A stretch of 64,000 nucleotides of DNA from Arthrinium phaeospermum (taxonomy: Eukaryota > Ascomycota > Sordariomycetes > Amphisphaeriales > Apiosporaceae), in contig QYRS01000003.1 in the NCBI GenBank assembly GCA_006503535.1, positions 3,162,001 through 3,226,000 on the forward strand. The letters are read 5' to 3'. Below, piece after piece: positions 12,701 through 26,142 of the stretch. Position numbers and translations under genes: made by a program. The notes beneath the pieces were generated by a model. That model was not told where the DNA came from. It saw only the letters and a list, made by a program, of their open reading frames with translations, and did no database searches. Position 1 is the stretch's first letter. Each line of letters begins with the position of its first letter.

Positions 12701-13464
12701 AGAGTTGGCTAAAGATGGGCACCGCACAATATGAAGGGGGGGTCAAGGACTATTGACCCGGACAGGTCAAGGTACCCAAGTCAACAGGTGGAATCCGTAC
12801 GGGACACCATGAGCACTTGGCTTGGCCCCGATTCAGAGGTATCCCGCCCTCCCAATGTCTCAGCACACAGGTTTGAGATAAGGACTTGAATGCATACCCC
12901 CCGGCCCATCAAGAAAACCCATTGCATGTGTGTGTTTGTTTGCAAGGGATCATGACCTCAACTGATTGTTTCGCTTGCGCGAGAGAGGATCCATGACATG
13001 ACTCGGAGGCGGTTGGTTGCACTACCGATTTTGAATCTGCGCCCCTGGCTGCGGGTCGCTCGTCAAGTCCCGTCGGTCTCCACAAATTCCATGCCAAGCC
13101 TTATTTCTTCAAGGTGAGCGTTTCTGTCACCGGCGAGCTGGGAAAAAGCCCCCCAAAAAGGAATGCTAATAAGGGAGGAAGGTTGAGACGCTCGGGCCAC
13201 CTCTGGCGCGACTGGCTTGTACTGACTCTGCCAATCTGCCCGTGATGCGACACTGCCCGAACGTGTCTTTTTGGGGGTGAGGTGCATCGATACGGTATTC
13301 GACGTCAATAGCAATTTCTTCATCCACACTTTGACCACGCCGGCAAGCGGCATTCCCGAAGCATCGATTGACGGCAGGACGCTGTTTAAAAACCCACTGG
13401 GACTGTTGTGTATGGATATCTCCGACTTCGCTTGACGCAGGACGCCATTGTCAGCAATACAGCC
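9768..13464. other. Divergent 3.7-kb spacer without a supported gene
   Basis: Separates the LisH-WD40 gene (-) from the TMEM115-like gene (+). It contains purine-rich and GT/AG-rich stretches (about 9970-10060, 10420-10450) and several open frames up to about 160 codons, none with family motifs or splice-consistent extension. It may hold long 5' UTRs, but nothing specific can be shown. Confidence 0.5.
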
Positions 13465-14626
13465 ATGCCCCCGCGATTGAATATTCCCCCGGTCACCCGG
13501 ATCTTGCTGGTTGCTCTGCTTCTGCAGTCGGTCCTGAGCGCAGCAGTGCGATATCGACAATGGTCCGCGCAGTCGGAAATCGTTGTTGAGTGGCTCACTC
13601 TGGTGCCTCAGTTGTCGCTGTTCTATCCATGGACATTCGTCACATCTACTTTGGTGGAGAGCAACATCTTCACGCTGGCCATTGCTGGGTTGACGCTGTT
13701 CCATGGCGGGCGTTACCTCGAGCGCGCCTGGTCGTCCAGGGAGTTCGCCAAGTTCCTCTTGGTGGTGTCGCTCATACCTAACCTGCTCTGCTTCCTGGCG
13801 CTGGTGATGCTGTTTACGCTTACACGCAACGAGAGGTGGACGTAAGTGACAAGTCCCCGAATCCCATATGCTTTTTTGGCTAGTAATCAAAGACTGACAC
13901 TGTTTGCTGAACAGTCTGACGACCATCGCCGGAACCATTCCCTTGCAGATCTCCTTCCTCGTTGCATTCAGCCAGCTCGTTCCGGCGCATACTGTTACCC
14001 TTTTCCGCGGTATCTTGTCGATGCGGGTGCCGAAGTTTCCTTTGATATATATCGGAGTCGTAACGGTGCTTTCGCTGACGCCGCTTCTCACGAGCGCATC
14101 CCTGTTCCTGGCTTTGTTCGCCTTCCTGACGAGCTGGACCTACCTGCGCTTCTACAAGACTGTATTCCCCGACCTCGACTCCTCGCAACCGACGTCGATG
14201 CGAGGAGATGCCAGCGAAACCTTTGCCTTTGCCGAGTTCTTCCCAGGACCCCTGAAGCCATTTGTCGCCGCTTTCTCGGATCAGATCTTCAATGCCCTGG
14301 TGGCAATGAGGGTATGCACGCCATTCTCGCCCGGCGATGCGTCAACCGGTCAGGGTGCCAGTTATATGCCGCGCGGTGGTGCCCCTGGTGGTGTAAGAGC
14401 CGAGGCAGAGAGAAGACGAGCTCTCGCGCTCAAGGCTTTGGATCAAAGACTACATGCGGCGACGTCTACAAGAAGCTCGTCTCAACCACCTAATCAAACC
14501 AGTGGCCCGACTGTAAGCACTCAGCCGCAGTCCAGCACACAGACGGCCATGACATCTCAGCCCACAGCCATGTTGGGGGAGACAAACTACGTGCCTGATC
14601 ATGACCACGATAAGGAAGTGTCATAG
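13465..14626 (+). CDS. TMEM115/rhomboid-like Golgi membrane protein (DUF1751)
   Basis: Multi-pass membrane protein of 362 residues from exons 13465-13841 and 13915-14626 (73-nt intron; junction NERWTLTTIAGT). Hydrophobic segments lie at roughly residues 10-25 (ILLVALLLQSVLSAAV), 45-75, 95-120 (FLLVVSLIPNLLCFLALVMLF), 125-145 and 170-200. Motifs PWTFVTSTLVESN, LFHGGRYLERAWSSREFAKFL and the FP-D block after the last helix match the TMEM115/yeast YOL107W family, which is rhomboid-like in fold but lacks the protease Ser-His pair and acts in Golgi-ER retrograde trafficking. The tail (about 270-362) is polar, Ser/Thr/Gln-rich and cytosolic. An in-frame ATG exists at 13408, but the start at 13465 (MPPRLNIPPVTR) matches the family N-terminus. 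Confidence 0.88.
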
Positions 14627-16121
14627 GAGTTTGCTGCTTTTTATTGGTGACTACCGGAGTCAGGTTATTCTATTGTATTCTAGTCAAGCATTCAGCACGG
14701 AGTAGGACTTAGAGTTGGAATTGGCCGGTGTTGCGGATACTGAATGCAGCTTTGATGCGACTCTCGAACTCTCGACTTGGCCCTTGACGCTTTTGAGAGT
14801 GTTCCTTGGAAAGGCTGGCCTGGCGATAATACGTTCGTTGTAAAGTACGTGTTATATAATGTCGTCTTTCCAATACTGCCATGTGGTGCAGGCATACTGT
14901 TTCGTCGGACACTTGAGCCCTCGGCAACGTGCTGCGTCGTGGCGCCGCAAGCGCTGGCTGGGCACACGGCGGGCATTAGCTAATGATATACGGGCATCCG
15001 AGATGAACCTGACTGTTGTGGCTGGCGTGGAGAAGGACGGCTGCGACCTTGACAAGCCAAGTGGCACCTGCTCTGGGAAACTTCAGACAGGCACAGATTG
15101 TCTCAGCATCATAATCTGCCTGTTCCACCACAGATGGATCGGCTGTGTACGGCGGCGAACGGATGCATATGTATGTACGTGCAGACGACACCTCTTCGAG
15201 CGAGTGCTACGGAAGACAAGACGATACACAAGCAACACAGGCACACATCGACGCGCAGACGACGACCTCTTGGCCGACTTTCTTCTACGGGAAGGAAGCA
15301 GAAAAAAAGTTCGGCTTTTCGGATGTTCTGAGATCAACCCTTTTTTTTCTCTTTCACTCTTCATTATTTCGGGGACAAACGACGCACTGGGTCGTGTTTT
15401 AGATGCTCGTTGATGGAGGTTCGGTGATCCGATCTACATCACGTCCATCGTTCCCAGCGGCGTCTTCCTTGTCGCTTCATGCGTCCCGATCCCGCAGAAT
15501 TGTTCTGCAGGCCTGCCTAAAATAAGATGCCCGTGTTTCAACTGCACACCCCCCTCCCTCCCGTATCGTATCTTTTATACCTACCATTTTCGCCCGTTGT
15601 AAATAATAAGCGAGCGAGAGCAGACTTGCAGCAAACTACAAATTATCCACCCTGGAGGAAGGGGGGTGGTTTTGGCTGAGAATGGATACATATCTACATA
15701 TCTCTCATCACGCATTGCATATCTGGTTACCTATTTACCGTTTCCCGAATTGACAACTCGGCTCCTGGCCGGGGAAGGGTGACTAACCGGCTAACCTTAC
15801 GTATGTACGCTCCATCCCTGTATGTAACGAAACCCCTTTAGATGGATCGGAAATGGCGCAGCAGAAAACAAAGGGCAGCCCGGGGTCTGGGCCAGGTTCT
15901 CCATACAGTAGTACCTAGCAGGCAGTAGACAGATTTGTATCCATCAATGCTAAAAAAGAGGCCACGAGAAACATACGTACCGTGCCTCCGCCGCCTGCCA
16001 CACACGAACGCCAAGCCGACCGGTAAGAGGACTGATTCGTGGGACTAATAAGGGACTGCAGGGAACTAGAACCAGCTCAACATCTGACGCACAGTTATCC
16101 CCTAGAGCGAGTCTCATCTGG

Positions 16122-16147
16122 TGTGTGTGGGCGTGGGCGTGGGCGTG
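16122..16147 (+). repeat. GTGGGC hexamer repeat
   Basis: Three successive GTGGGC units within a GT-rich run in the spacer upstream of ssn6. Simple repeat with no coding context. Confidence 0.8.
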
Positions 16148-16779
16148 CATAGCATGGTCGTTTCTGTACTTGGGGCCTTACTTGTAGACAAAGAAGACAG
16201 GCGAACGGATTTGATGCAACAAACAGGCGGTGGGATGAGGGAGGGGATGGGGGATGGGAGATGGGGGAGTGGCTGGCCCTACTATCTTTGGGTGTGTTGT
16301 GGCTTGCGCTCCCCCCAATCCCCCGAGTGGGAGAAGAAAGGAAGGTAGGTAGGGCGCCGCTGCGGTCACCCCAGCTAGCCAAGCCCAGCAAGCCTCTTCC
16401 ATCTCTCGGCTGTCTCGTGCGGGCAAACTGACGGACGATGATGATGAAAGGCGGTTGCAAGGGGGTGAGGTGGGGTGGGGTCGAACGCATGGGTGACGGA
16501 GCCGGTCAACCCACCCTGAATGCCAAGTCATGCAGCCAGGCAAAGAAAAAAAAGGGCAAGGCAATCTGGTTACTGCATCTCGCGCGCGCTGTCTTGTTCT
16601 TGTCATGGATAGGTTGGGAATGGATGGTAGTATGTATGCGCGTATTACTATATGCGTACATACATGATATATGTATTGCCCACAGGTGTGTGAGTGTGTG
16701 AGTGGAGCTGCCGCTGTCGAGGGGGATGGAAACGAAACTCATGCCTACCTCAGTAACCTGCCTACCTCTCTCGTACAGC

Positions 16780-16865
16780 GACAACAGCACACACGCACAC
16801 ACACACACACACACCCTCTCGCACACACTCTCACCCTCATGCTCACACTCTCACACAGCACACAT
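16780..16865 (+). repeat. CA-rich microsatellite block
   Basis: A (CA)n core at about 16787-16812 is followed by imperfect CTCTCACAC-type units to about 16865. It lies in noncoding DNA and can form alternating purine-pyrimidine structure. Confidence 0.85.
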
Positions 16866-19800
16866 CGGTGGATGGATGACAAGGGGAAACAAGACGTACG
16901 TACCGCCGTACCAAACCACCCCAACTTGGCGAATGAGGAGGCCTGCGCTGCATATGCAGCACAGCACATGTATGCGTATCTGTACGTACAGTCTCCCCCT
17001 TGAAAGATTGTTATTCGATGGATACGTTTGAGAGCCCTGGTGCGAGTATTTCATGCGTCCGGAATACTTCGATGTGCTGAAACGTATACGATTACTTCGT
17101 CGTAAAATATCGTAAAAAATCGTGTTATTCTTTAATTTTTATGTTTCGAAATAGCCTCGGATGTACCCCCTACCTAAATATGGCCTGTCGATACTTCATC
17201 TGAATCCGAAACGGTGCCCGTGAATTAACAAACTTACAGGGGTAAAACTGTACATACATACATAATACATAACCAAGTATAGCCTCCTACCAGGGGGGGC
17301 CCGATCTAGATGCTCTGATTAGGCTAGGGCTTGGGGCCGAGAGTTAAGCCCTTTAAGCCCCAGGAATCCTCCCCCCATCTAGCCCGCGCCCTAGCCATGC
17401 CGCCGCCCAAAGTCTGGCCAGCGAACGACTGACTCTGCTGCTGCTACCGCTACTACATACTACGTTGTAAATCGGCATCGCTTCCATCATTGCCTCGTTT
17501 TTCCCGCTTCTCGTTCCTGTTTCTGTAAACACCCCCCAGGCAAGGTTTTACCAGCTGTTTCTCTCGACGCTGCTGGCGTTTTAACCCTACGAGGATCGCC
17601 CTCTCGCCTCGTTGTCGACCGGAGTTTCTTCCGTTGTATCTCCTGACATGCCCACGATATCACCCCTCCCCTTGCCATGCCATGCTATGCGCCCGTACAT
17701 GATTGCACACCCCCCTTCGCCGTCCCGGGCAATCACATACCACGCTGTCACATCGGTACCCTGCCATATCGCCCGCAGATATAGAATGCCGCTCGTTACA
17801 AAAGCCGAACCACCACCACCAGCCACTTACATATCTATGTAGTCGGTAATAACTTGTCAACGGCCACACACCTGGGGCAAAAATGCATCGGTAATTGCTT
17901 GCCCGGTTCCCCCGCTCGTAAAAGCCAATTCTTTATCACCCGCGTTACATAACCTAGGTCACTACATGTAGGTAGATAATGATGTAGGTAGTGAGATATT
18001 TGTATGTCGTGGGGGTTAATGTACCCGCAAGGCACGATGATACCTACCTGTAATCAATCCGCATGCGCATCCTTCTCGGCATTGGACGCATTTGATATAT
18101 AACACCCATGCAGATGCCAGACAATTTGATTTGGCTCATCCAGATTCCGCAATTGTCCGTGTTTGCTGCATCGGCGGGAGCGTATAGTGCCTGTATACAT
18201 ATAGTTCGTCTCGGAACGGACAAAGCGTTCGCGACAAGACAGACCGGTTCACTGAAGGCTCCCTCCAAGACAAAGATATAAGACATCGACCCGCCCCGGC
18301 ATCAGGATGGAAGCCAGCCCACCCAGTCCACACATACTACGTACGCGGCGAAAGTGAAATCAATCTCAAGTTGGGCAGAAACGATTCCCACTCGACACGT
18401 GGGTGGAATCAGAAACAGGCCTAGCGGCTGCTATTTCGTAGTACCCCCAATAGGATGACACTGCTGGAGAAGCAAGTGGCAGTTGCAGTGGCAGTGGCAG
18501 CAGCAGCCATTCTTTTCCCGAGTTTCACCTTACACACGGGTGCGACCACGTCACGGCTTTGCAGCGGTTCTCTTTGCTATCCATTCTCTTCGAAATCGCA
18601 CATACCTACCGCAGTGTTTTAAACCGAAAAAACGCGCAGGAATTGCCACGTTCTTGGTGAAGAAAGTATGATGTTTCAAGACCAGCAATAGATATTCTCT
18701 TCGCATCAGAGAAACATGATGCGCACACCCACATGCGGCATAACAGCATTAGACGCGTGGTGTTTATATTGGGATTGGAAAAAAAAAAACTCTTTCTAGG
18801 GGCGCATGTACCTTATCCTCTCGCCCCGGAGCTTGGGTCTAGCATTGCCCGAACTTTAGGGGGGGCCCTCGCTGGGGCAGCGGCTCTGCTCACAATGGTG
18901 CCGTTTTCAGCCTCTCTCTCACGTTCATGCGCCAGTGCCATCTCATAGGACCGAAACAAGTGCTGGAAACGATTTGGGGGCTGTTTCGCCCAATCTTGCT
19001 TGCTTGGCGCCTTGCTATCAACAAGATCGTCATGGAGGAGAGGAAGGACCCGGCCCCGATCGATAGACTCCAGACGCATAGATAGATTCTGTCTGAACCT
19101 GTCTACCTAAGTATATTGGTCGATGCATACTACTACCACCTACGCAAAAGCCGGGCACCGGGCCCAAATGAATGTGACACAGCGATTCGACAGCCGGCAG
19201 ACAGGGGGCACGTACGCAATAGAGCCGATTATTAAGACACTCTGTCACGGCAAGTATCCTACGCTCACGGTAATATTGGCTGGCCAGCGCTTGCTCGGTA
19301 GCGTCTCCGCAGCCGATGGGACGATCTGCGTGCCTCCATGCTCGACACCAGCGGCCAAGCCCAAGAAAGCCCGGCAATAGCGGCTCACCTGACACGATTT
19401 GGCCCACCAAAGAAAGCACCGAACAGAGGAATAGTCTGCGCTCTTGGCACACATATACAGTCACATCGCCAGAAACATTTCGCTAACGCCCGAGATGAAG
19501 CAAGAGATGCAATCTCTCCTAGCCGTTAGCTCGACGGTCCGCACCCTTTCCACTTCTCACACTGTCCCGGAAGAGAGACCACCAGCGACTACCGGGAGGG
19601 CGGGCAAGGCCTCGCTAGCATGATCACGTCAACTGGGTGCTGCTAGGTGCTGGGTACTGGGTGTGTGTTTGCTTTTCGGTGTGTGGGTGTTGTGTCAAGA
19701 TCGCCCATCATCCACTTGAATGATCCGGCTACTCTGATGATGCATATGTAGCCGTAGTGCGGTATGTAGAGCGCGGGTTGGGATTGGGCTAAATAGTAAG

Positions 19801-21529
19801 GGCGTGTGTACGTGCACCGAGCTGGGTAGCGGAACGATGACGAAGGGTGCGATTACTAACCAGGCGCGGGCAGGGTAGTTGTACCCTACGGGCAGCACGC
19901 GGCGCGGGCAGTACTTTCAGGGGTTTTTGCTGCTATGGAGCACTCGTATGTAAGCCAGCGTGTGAGAGAAAAGGATTTTCTAGAAGGCTGGGGACAAATT
20001 AGCCATCTTGAGTAATGCACCCTGCGCGGTTTTCTGTTAATTCGGAGCGCTGACGGGGCCAGTTGGCGAGGATAAATACTCCGAGCTGCGATAAGCGTCC
20101 CTCAATTTAAATGGCCTCCTCTTGGCTCCCTGACGGGTGGATTAGTGGGTGATGGAGTGTGGCCGTGGCCGTGAGCAGCGCGAGGGAGCAGGGAGGAGGG
20201 AGAGGAGAGAGAGAGTGTGTGTGTGTTTGTGTAACCGGGTGCTGTGTGGTGCGGGTGGGGCCCGGGGCGTGTAGATAGCCCCCTGACGGATGGTGTGTGG
20301 TGTGTGGGCGGCTGAACGGAGACAAGACGCTTTTGGGGGACGCAGGAGGAAGAGGAAGTCGAGCCAGGGCGTGTCATCATCATGCTAGGACTAGGATTCG
20401 GTGGCTCTGGCGCTGGGTGCTGGGTATGGTGCCCCATGTTAGCTGTTGGATGGTACACCTTGTTTTTAGTCTCCTTCCGCCGTACCAAACTATGGGAGGG
20501 TACCGCTTTTCACAAATGTTCCTTGCCGCCACCACGGCGATGGGCCAAATTTGGAGCAACCTCTGGCTGGTGCGAGCTAAAAGTCTCCCCTTTGTACCTG
20601 GCGAGTACAATGTCTCCACGTTCGTTACATTAACCTTGACCTGTTCCAAACTCATTCGTTCGGGGTTCCTGGGGCTGAAGTACGTACTCGCGCGCTCAGA
20701 GGGTACCACGGTTTGGGAGCCGGCGGAAATGGCCGCACTGGTAACGAACTGTTACAGTTCAATGGACCGGTAGCATGTAATGCATCTCATCTTAGGCCTA
20801 GAGCGATGCGATACCACAGAGGAGGAGACAGGTAGTTGGACAGTTTTCCTCCAATGCAGACGCAGACGCAGCGACACAGACTCTTTGTTAGAGTTTCCAT
20901 GTGTAATGGCAGGAACAGATCAGGTACCGGCGAAACAAGCATATCGCTCCTTTTTTCATCGAGGCCCATCCTTCGTCGACCCTCACCCGGCTGGCCATGG
21001 CTAACGGAGATGAGACGAGATATACTTACTCGTCACGGCCGCCGCAGTTGGTCTGTCACCCACACAACCCAACCCACCCGGAGCCTACCTAACCACTGCA
21101 TGCATACATATCTTGCCAACCCGGACACAATAAGGCGGACGAGGAAATGTTACCTGTGACCTACCCGCTACTGGTGACGGGGTGGGTGATAATGAGAAAC
21201 AATAATATAGGGATGGATACTTGATACCGAATAATAACGGGGGACAAGTGAGAGCAGGGAAGAGAAAAAGAAAAAGGTGGATGTGCCATCTTATGTGTGG
21301 GTGAGGCCCGTGAGAGTACGACAAGCGCCGACCCCACAATCAGCCGAAGTAAGCATGGGTACATTGGAGTACACAATGTCCCGGTCTTTTTCATGTCGCC
21401 TGCTCCAGGGGACCGCTTCCATCTGCATGCTCCACATTACGAAAGTTGTTCTTACGAGCGTCCCGTGGGTAAGGGTAGTTTGCAGCGAGGAGTGAAGACT
21501 GAAGAGAGCAGAATTATTGTCTGCTTGCT

Positions 21530-21750
21530 CCGCCCGTCCTTCTCCTTCTGATCTCGTTCACCACCCAACCCTATCACCCATCTCTTAACCTTCACCCTCC
21601 CTCCCACACCCTGCCATCCACAGGCTGGAGCTTCCCCCCAAGATCCAGCCTTGGTCTTTCGCGACACCTTCCTGTCGCACTCGTTAAGCTTTTAGCTTAC
21701 ACCTCTAAATCGCCTCTCCCTTACTGCCTCGCCCGGCCCAGAGTTGTTGG
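21530..21750 (+). promoter_or_regulatory. Pyrimidine-rich promoter/leader tract of ssn6
   Basis: CT-dominated DNA about 330-550 nt upstream of the ssn6 ATG. CT tracts of this kind commonly mark core promoters and transcription starts in filamentous fungi; assignment is by position only. Confidence 0.35.
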
Positions 21751-22084
21751 GAACCAGGTTTCCGCAATACTCTGTCAGCAGCCATCGAGTTCGGAGAAGC
21801 GTCGTGCGGCTGCATTGGCAACCCATCGACTTGGCTCGCGTTCCGACTATACACCGCGACTACGACGACATCTCTGTCCCGTGTCGCCATTGTCGTCTCG
21901 GTTTCCCGGCCGAGCCACAGATCTAATCATCGGCGCATAGCTTCCTCGCGACGTACGCGAGCCGCCTTGGGCCTAGCCAGATCGGTCGGCTCCTCGCCTC
22001 AACCTCCCTTATACTTTTCTCCATCCCCCTTCTTCGTAGATACTCAACCAAGTCGCGCACTTGAGTTGAAATTGGTAGGGCATC

Positions 22085-25000
22085 ATGGCCAACCACAACC
22101 CGTCGCCCCAGATGCCGATGCAAATGCATCACGGCGGCCCGCAAGGGCCCCCGCCCAATGCCGCAGTTCACTATGGCGCCGCCGCCGCCGCTCCTTCTCG
22201 TCACATTAGTACTGTCAACGAGCATCTGTGGATGCAGATAGGTAAGCTAGTCCGGCTCTGCGCTCGACGCGAAAACAGATCGCTAACCTCGTCGCGTGTA
22301 TAGGCAGTTTCTCCGAACTGCTTGGCAGCCTCGACGACGCAATGAGCGCATATGAACACGCATTGCGCGCGAACCCACAATCCATCCCAGCGATGAACGC
22401 CATCAGTCTGATTCTCCGGACGCGAGAGGAGTTTCATAAGGCCGTGGAGTTCTTGCAGGCCATCCTCAAGATCGATGATAGAAACGGCGAAGTGTGGGGA
22501 AGCCTTGGTACGCGCCTGTTTACTTCTATCTCTTCTGGAGTTGCTCATGACTGACCGACCCTTTTTATAGGACACTGCTATCTCATGATGGATGATTTGC
22601 AGCAGGCGTACGCCGCGTATCAATCGGCTCTAGTAAACCTGCCAAACCCCAAGGTTCGTTTGCCAGTCCCCATGACACCATTGGGTTGTATCACTGACCA
22701 CCACTCGCAGGAACCCAAGTTGTGGTATGGAATAGGCATTCTATATGACCGGTACGGGTCTTTGGAGCATGCCGAGGAAGCTTTCTCGCAGGTTATGCAG
22801 ATGCAGCCCGACTTCGAAAAGGCCAATGAGATTTATTTCCGACTTGGTATAATATACAAGCAACAGTCCAAGTTTGGTCAAAGTCTAGAGGTTTGTTGCG
22901 CCCTTCAGAAATCCTTCGAGACCAAGTCTTGCTAACCTCTTCCAGTGTTTCAAATACATCGTGTCTTCTCCCCCGCCGCCTCTGACCGAGGAGGACATTT
23001 GGTTCCAAATTGGACACGTCCATGAGCAACAGAAAGATGTGAGTAGCTCTGAACCTTGATGTGCTGTGTGCACGCAGCTAATGCCTTCTCTTCAGTATGA
23101 CAATGCCAAGTCTGCCTATAACCGCGTGCTGGATCGTGACCCGCACCATGCCAAGGTATTGCAGCAGCTCGGCTGGCTGCATCACAACCAGAGCAGCAGC
23201 TACCAGAACCAGGAGCGCGCCATCGAATTCCTCGAGAAATCAGTAGCTGCCGGTAAGTCATACCTTCAAACTCGGCTTAAGAGTCGCACTAACGACCCTC
23301 ACAGACAATAGCGATGCGCAGAGCTGGTATCTACTTGGGCGATGCTACATGTCGCAGCAGAAGTATCCTAAGGCTTATGAGGCCTATCAACAAGCTGTTT
23401 ATCGCGACGGGCGGAACCCCACATTCTGGTGCTCCATTGGTGTGCTCTACTACCAGATCAACCAGTACCGTGATGCCCTGGACGCGTATTCTAGGGCCAT
23501 TCGCCTGAATCCCTACATCTCGGAAGTATGGTACGATCTTGGCACGTTGTATGAAAGCTGCAACAACCAAATCGCAGATGCGCTTGATGCTTATCAGCGA
23601 GCTGCTGAGCTTGATCCTCAGAATCCCCACATCAAGGCTAGGCTGCAGCTTCTTCGCGCTGGGCAGTCCAACGGCGTTGTGCCTGGCGGGCCTGCTCCTG
23701 CTCCTACTGATGTCCATCCTCAGTCTTACCAGGCCCAGGGCCCACAAGCACCTCAATGGACCGGGGCGTCGAGTGCACCCCAACAGCCACAGCCCGGCCG
23801 TCCCCTTGGAGGAGGACCTGGCAGTACCAACGGCTACAGGCTCTCTGAGATTAACCCCCCTCAGCCGCCCAACCCCTATGACCAGCGAGAGCCATTCCGC
23901 GGCCCAGCTCCGCCGATGCCTCGTCAGCCAAGTCCCCGCCAAGAGCAGCAGATGAGGCCATACGGCGAACCAAACCGCCCAGGTCCCCTCGGCCCTGGAC
24001 CGGTACCCGGGCCTGTTCAACAACCAGCACCCGGACCCGGGCCAGTACCAGGCCCAGGACCGGCGCCAAACTCTACTCCCATTCGAAGGGGCCCCTCTCC
24101 TGGACCTCATTACGGTCCAGGCCCCCAATCCCAACCGCCTCCGGGATCCCAGCATGCACCGGGTAGAATTGCTAACCCCAACTACACTGGGCCAACAATT
24201 CCAACCAGTATGACGCCCGCCAACGTGCAACCTCCGAACGGAGGCCCTCCGCCTCATTCGCTCATGAATTACCGACAGGGATCTCCACGCCCGGAGTCGC
24301 GTCCTCCTATGCATGACAACCGAATGCCTTCGCCCAAGTCGGCTTACCCGCAACACCCACCGCCTTACCCGCATCACCCCGAGGCTGGCCCCAGCGGCAT
24401 GGACAACAGCGTCGTCCATACCCCCAAGGGCCCAGGCCCGATGGGCCCGGAGGGACCTATGCACCGTGATGACCGCCCGTCTTCCGTTGGCCCCAAGAGG
24501 ATGAGAGAGTGGGAAGAGGATACGTCGATGAAGAAGCCTGCTTCTGAAGAGAACAGAGCTATTCTCCATGATGTGCGTCACCGGCGTCCTTCAACTCCGC
24601 TGCGCGGTGGTCCTGAGCCGTACCGTCGCAACTCGCCCGAGGCCCATCGCTTTGCTGATGAACGCAGAATGGATGACCAGCGCCGTGCAGCAGCAGCAGC
24701 AGCAGCAGAGGACCAACGCCGCACTGAGGATCTGCGTCGCGCCGAGGAACAGCGACACGGCAACGACCAATACCATCCTTCAGATGCTGCCCATCATCCC
24801 CCACAGCACTCGATGCCGCCCAATCACCTCCCACCGATGCAGCCTCAGGGCCCTTCGCCCATGCAGGGTATCATCCATGACCCCCCGCCGCCCAGCGCCG
24901 CTCCCAAAGAGTACCCCCAAGACGAACGTCCCAGGGTGGAACACAACCCTACACCAGCTCCACCTCCGCTCAATGAGCCCGAGCGTGCCGCCAGGAAAAT

Positions 25001-25175
25001 GGATGTCGATGAAGATTATGATGACAGTGGCGAAGAAGAAAAGAAGGTCCCCATCGGTGGTCCAACATCCGGCCCGCCCTCAGCTGCGGGTGATATGAAG
25101 ACCACGACACCGACCAGCGCGACCATGAATGGCATGGGCCCTGGGCCCACCCCCAAGACGGAGGGTACTGCGTAA
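22085..25175 (+). CDS. ssn6: Ssn6/Cyc8 TPR corepressor (Tup1 partner)
   Basis: General transcriptional corepressor that bridges DNA-bound repressors and Tup1 in the nucleus. Seven exons (22085-22241, 22304-22507, 22571-22653, 22711-22890, 22946-23038, 23096-23252, 23305-25175) give 914 residues with perfect frame continuity. After a Pro/Met/Gln-rich, Ala-containing leader (1-40), about ten tandem 34-residue TPR units fill residues 45-405 (for example LWYGIGILYDRYGSLEHAEEAF, SWYLLGRCYMSQQKYPKAYEAY, VWYDLGTLYESCNNQIADALDAY). The rest is a disordered Pro/Gly/Gln-rich tail with a seven-Ala run encoded by a GCA repeat (about 24687-24708) and acidic/basic KMDVDEDYDDSGEEEKK near the end. TPR order and the SYQNQERAIEFLEKS block are diagnostic. 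Introns cut the TPR half only; the tail is a single exon. A CT-rich leader precedes the ATG. Confidence 0.97.
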
Positions 25176-26142
25176 GAGTAAATGATAATAAATCCAGGAG
25201 GTACATATTCGATTGATGCTATCAAAACCGCAAGGTGATGGTGGTGGCGGTGGCGGTTGTTTTGTTGGAAGCACAGTCATGATCATACATACCCTTTTCC
25301 TTGAAATCGTTTTATTGTTGAATTCTCAAATTTTCCCCGCTGCTGCGTGTAAATCATCTCAGGGAGGTCTCGTTAGGATGTCGAGGTTGAGCTTGGAGTT
25401 GGCTGAAGGAGACAGAAAGACAGTCGCTAGCATTCACTTTATTCCGCACATCTTTGCAGTGAAATGAATCACATATTACGCATCACGAAACCATTTGGCT
25501 CCTTTGCTCCGTTTTACCTTACAGTTACTACGTGTGATGAAGGCCTAATACAATCATAGCCTCTAGTACACACATGAAGGGTATGAGCTAATGCCTCAAC
25601 TTCCTTCTCAGAATGTATTAATGATTACCTAGTACTTGGCCTACATTAATTGCAGCATGGTACATATGTGTCCGGTTTGCAGTAAGTTTGTTGTTAGCAT
25701 CACCCAGTGTAGGTAGATCTTCGTGTGTGAATAGTAGACATGCGATAAGCACAGCGAACACAGGTAGGTCATCAATCCATCAATTGTTTCATCGGTAGAT
25801 GTGCACGGATCACTTGAGATTGCTTTTCGAGTGGGGTACTCTTCCATCATTGGGCTTATCTTATCTTTTTTGAACCCTAACGGTGGTTTCGGTTTTTCCG
25901 TGGTTTTCCCCCAGCAGCATCTGCCGCACCAACAATTATTTGGGGCAAGGGCGCACCAATACAGTAGCCAACGACAGAAAGCCCAAGCCCGGGAAAATTG
26001 TGGGTAGCACTCTTTTTGCGCATCCATCCAGAAAAGAGTCGGAAACTTGTGTAGTTTTTTACTCTTCTCCCCCCTTCAACCACCCATCGCCAAACGCCCA
26101 AAGACTGCACTCCTATCCTTCACGACAGGAACAGTCTTCAAG
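25176..26142. other. Intergenic spacer between ssn6 and rpl3
   Basis: Contains the ssn6 3' UTR and the rpl3 promoter. A pyrimidine-rich TTTTTTACTCTTCTCCCCCC run about 26055-26080 lies shortly before the rpl3 start, resembling TOP-like leaders of ribosomal protein genes. No gene seen. Confidence 0.5.

Larger units (their letters stand above)
14627..22084. other. 7.5-kb spacer upstream of ssn6
   Basis: Longest gene-free stretch of the window. No open frame carries a recognisable domain or plausible intron pattern. It holds low-complexity DNA: GTGGGC repeats (about 16122-16147), a CA/GT-rich block (16780-16865), GT/GA runs (20180-20240), many TAGGTAGGTA-like words, one ACCTAGGT palindrome (17952-17959) and a CT-rich tract (about 21530-21750) that probably belongs to the ssn6 leader. 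Part may be an extended promoter or 5' UTR of ssn6, or noncoding transcription units. Confidence 0.55.

Noticed and set aside
13063..14091. 342-codon minus-strand frame across the TMEM115-like gene and its promoter
   Set aside because: Gln/Arg-rich mirror of the membrane protein; no motif and no continuity beyond the gene.
20297..20773. 158-codon plus-strand frame in the spacer upstream of ssn6
   Set aside because: Crosses GT-rich low-complexity DNA, no recognisable domain or splice-supported partner exon.
23331..24581. 416-codon minus-strand frame over ssn6
   Set aside because: Antisense of the Pro/Gly-rich tail; Arg/Trp/Leu-rich composition is an artefact.
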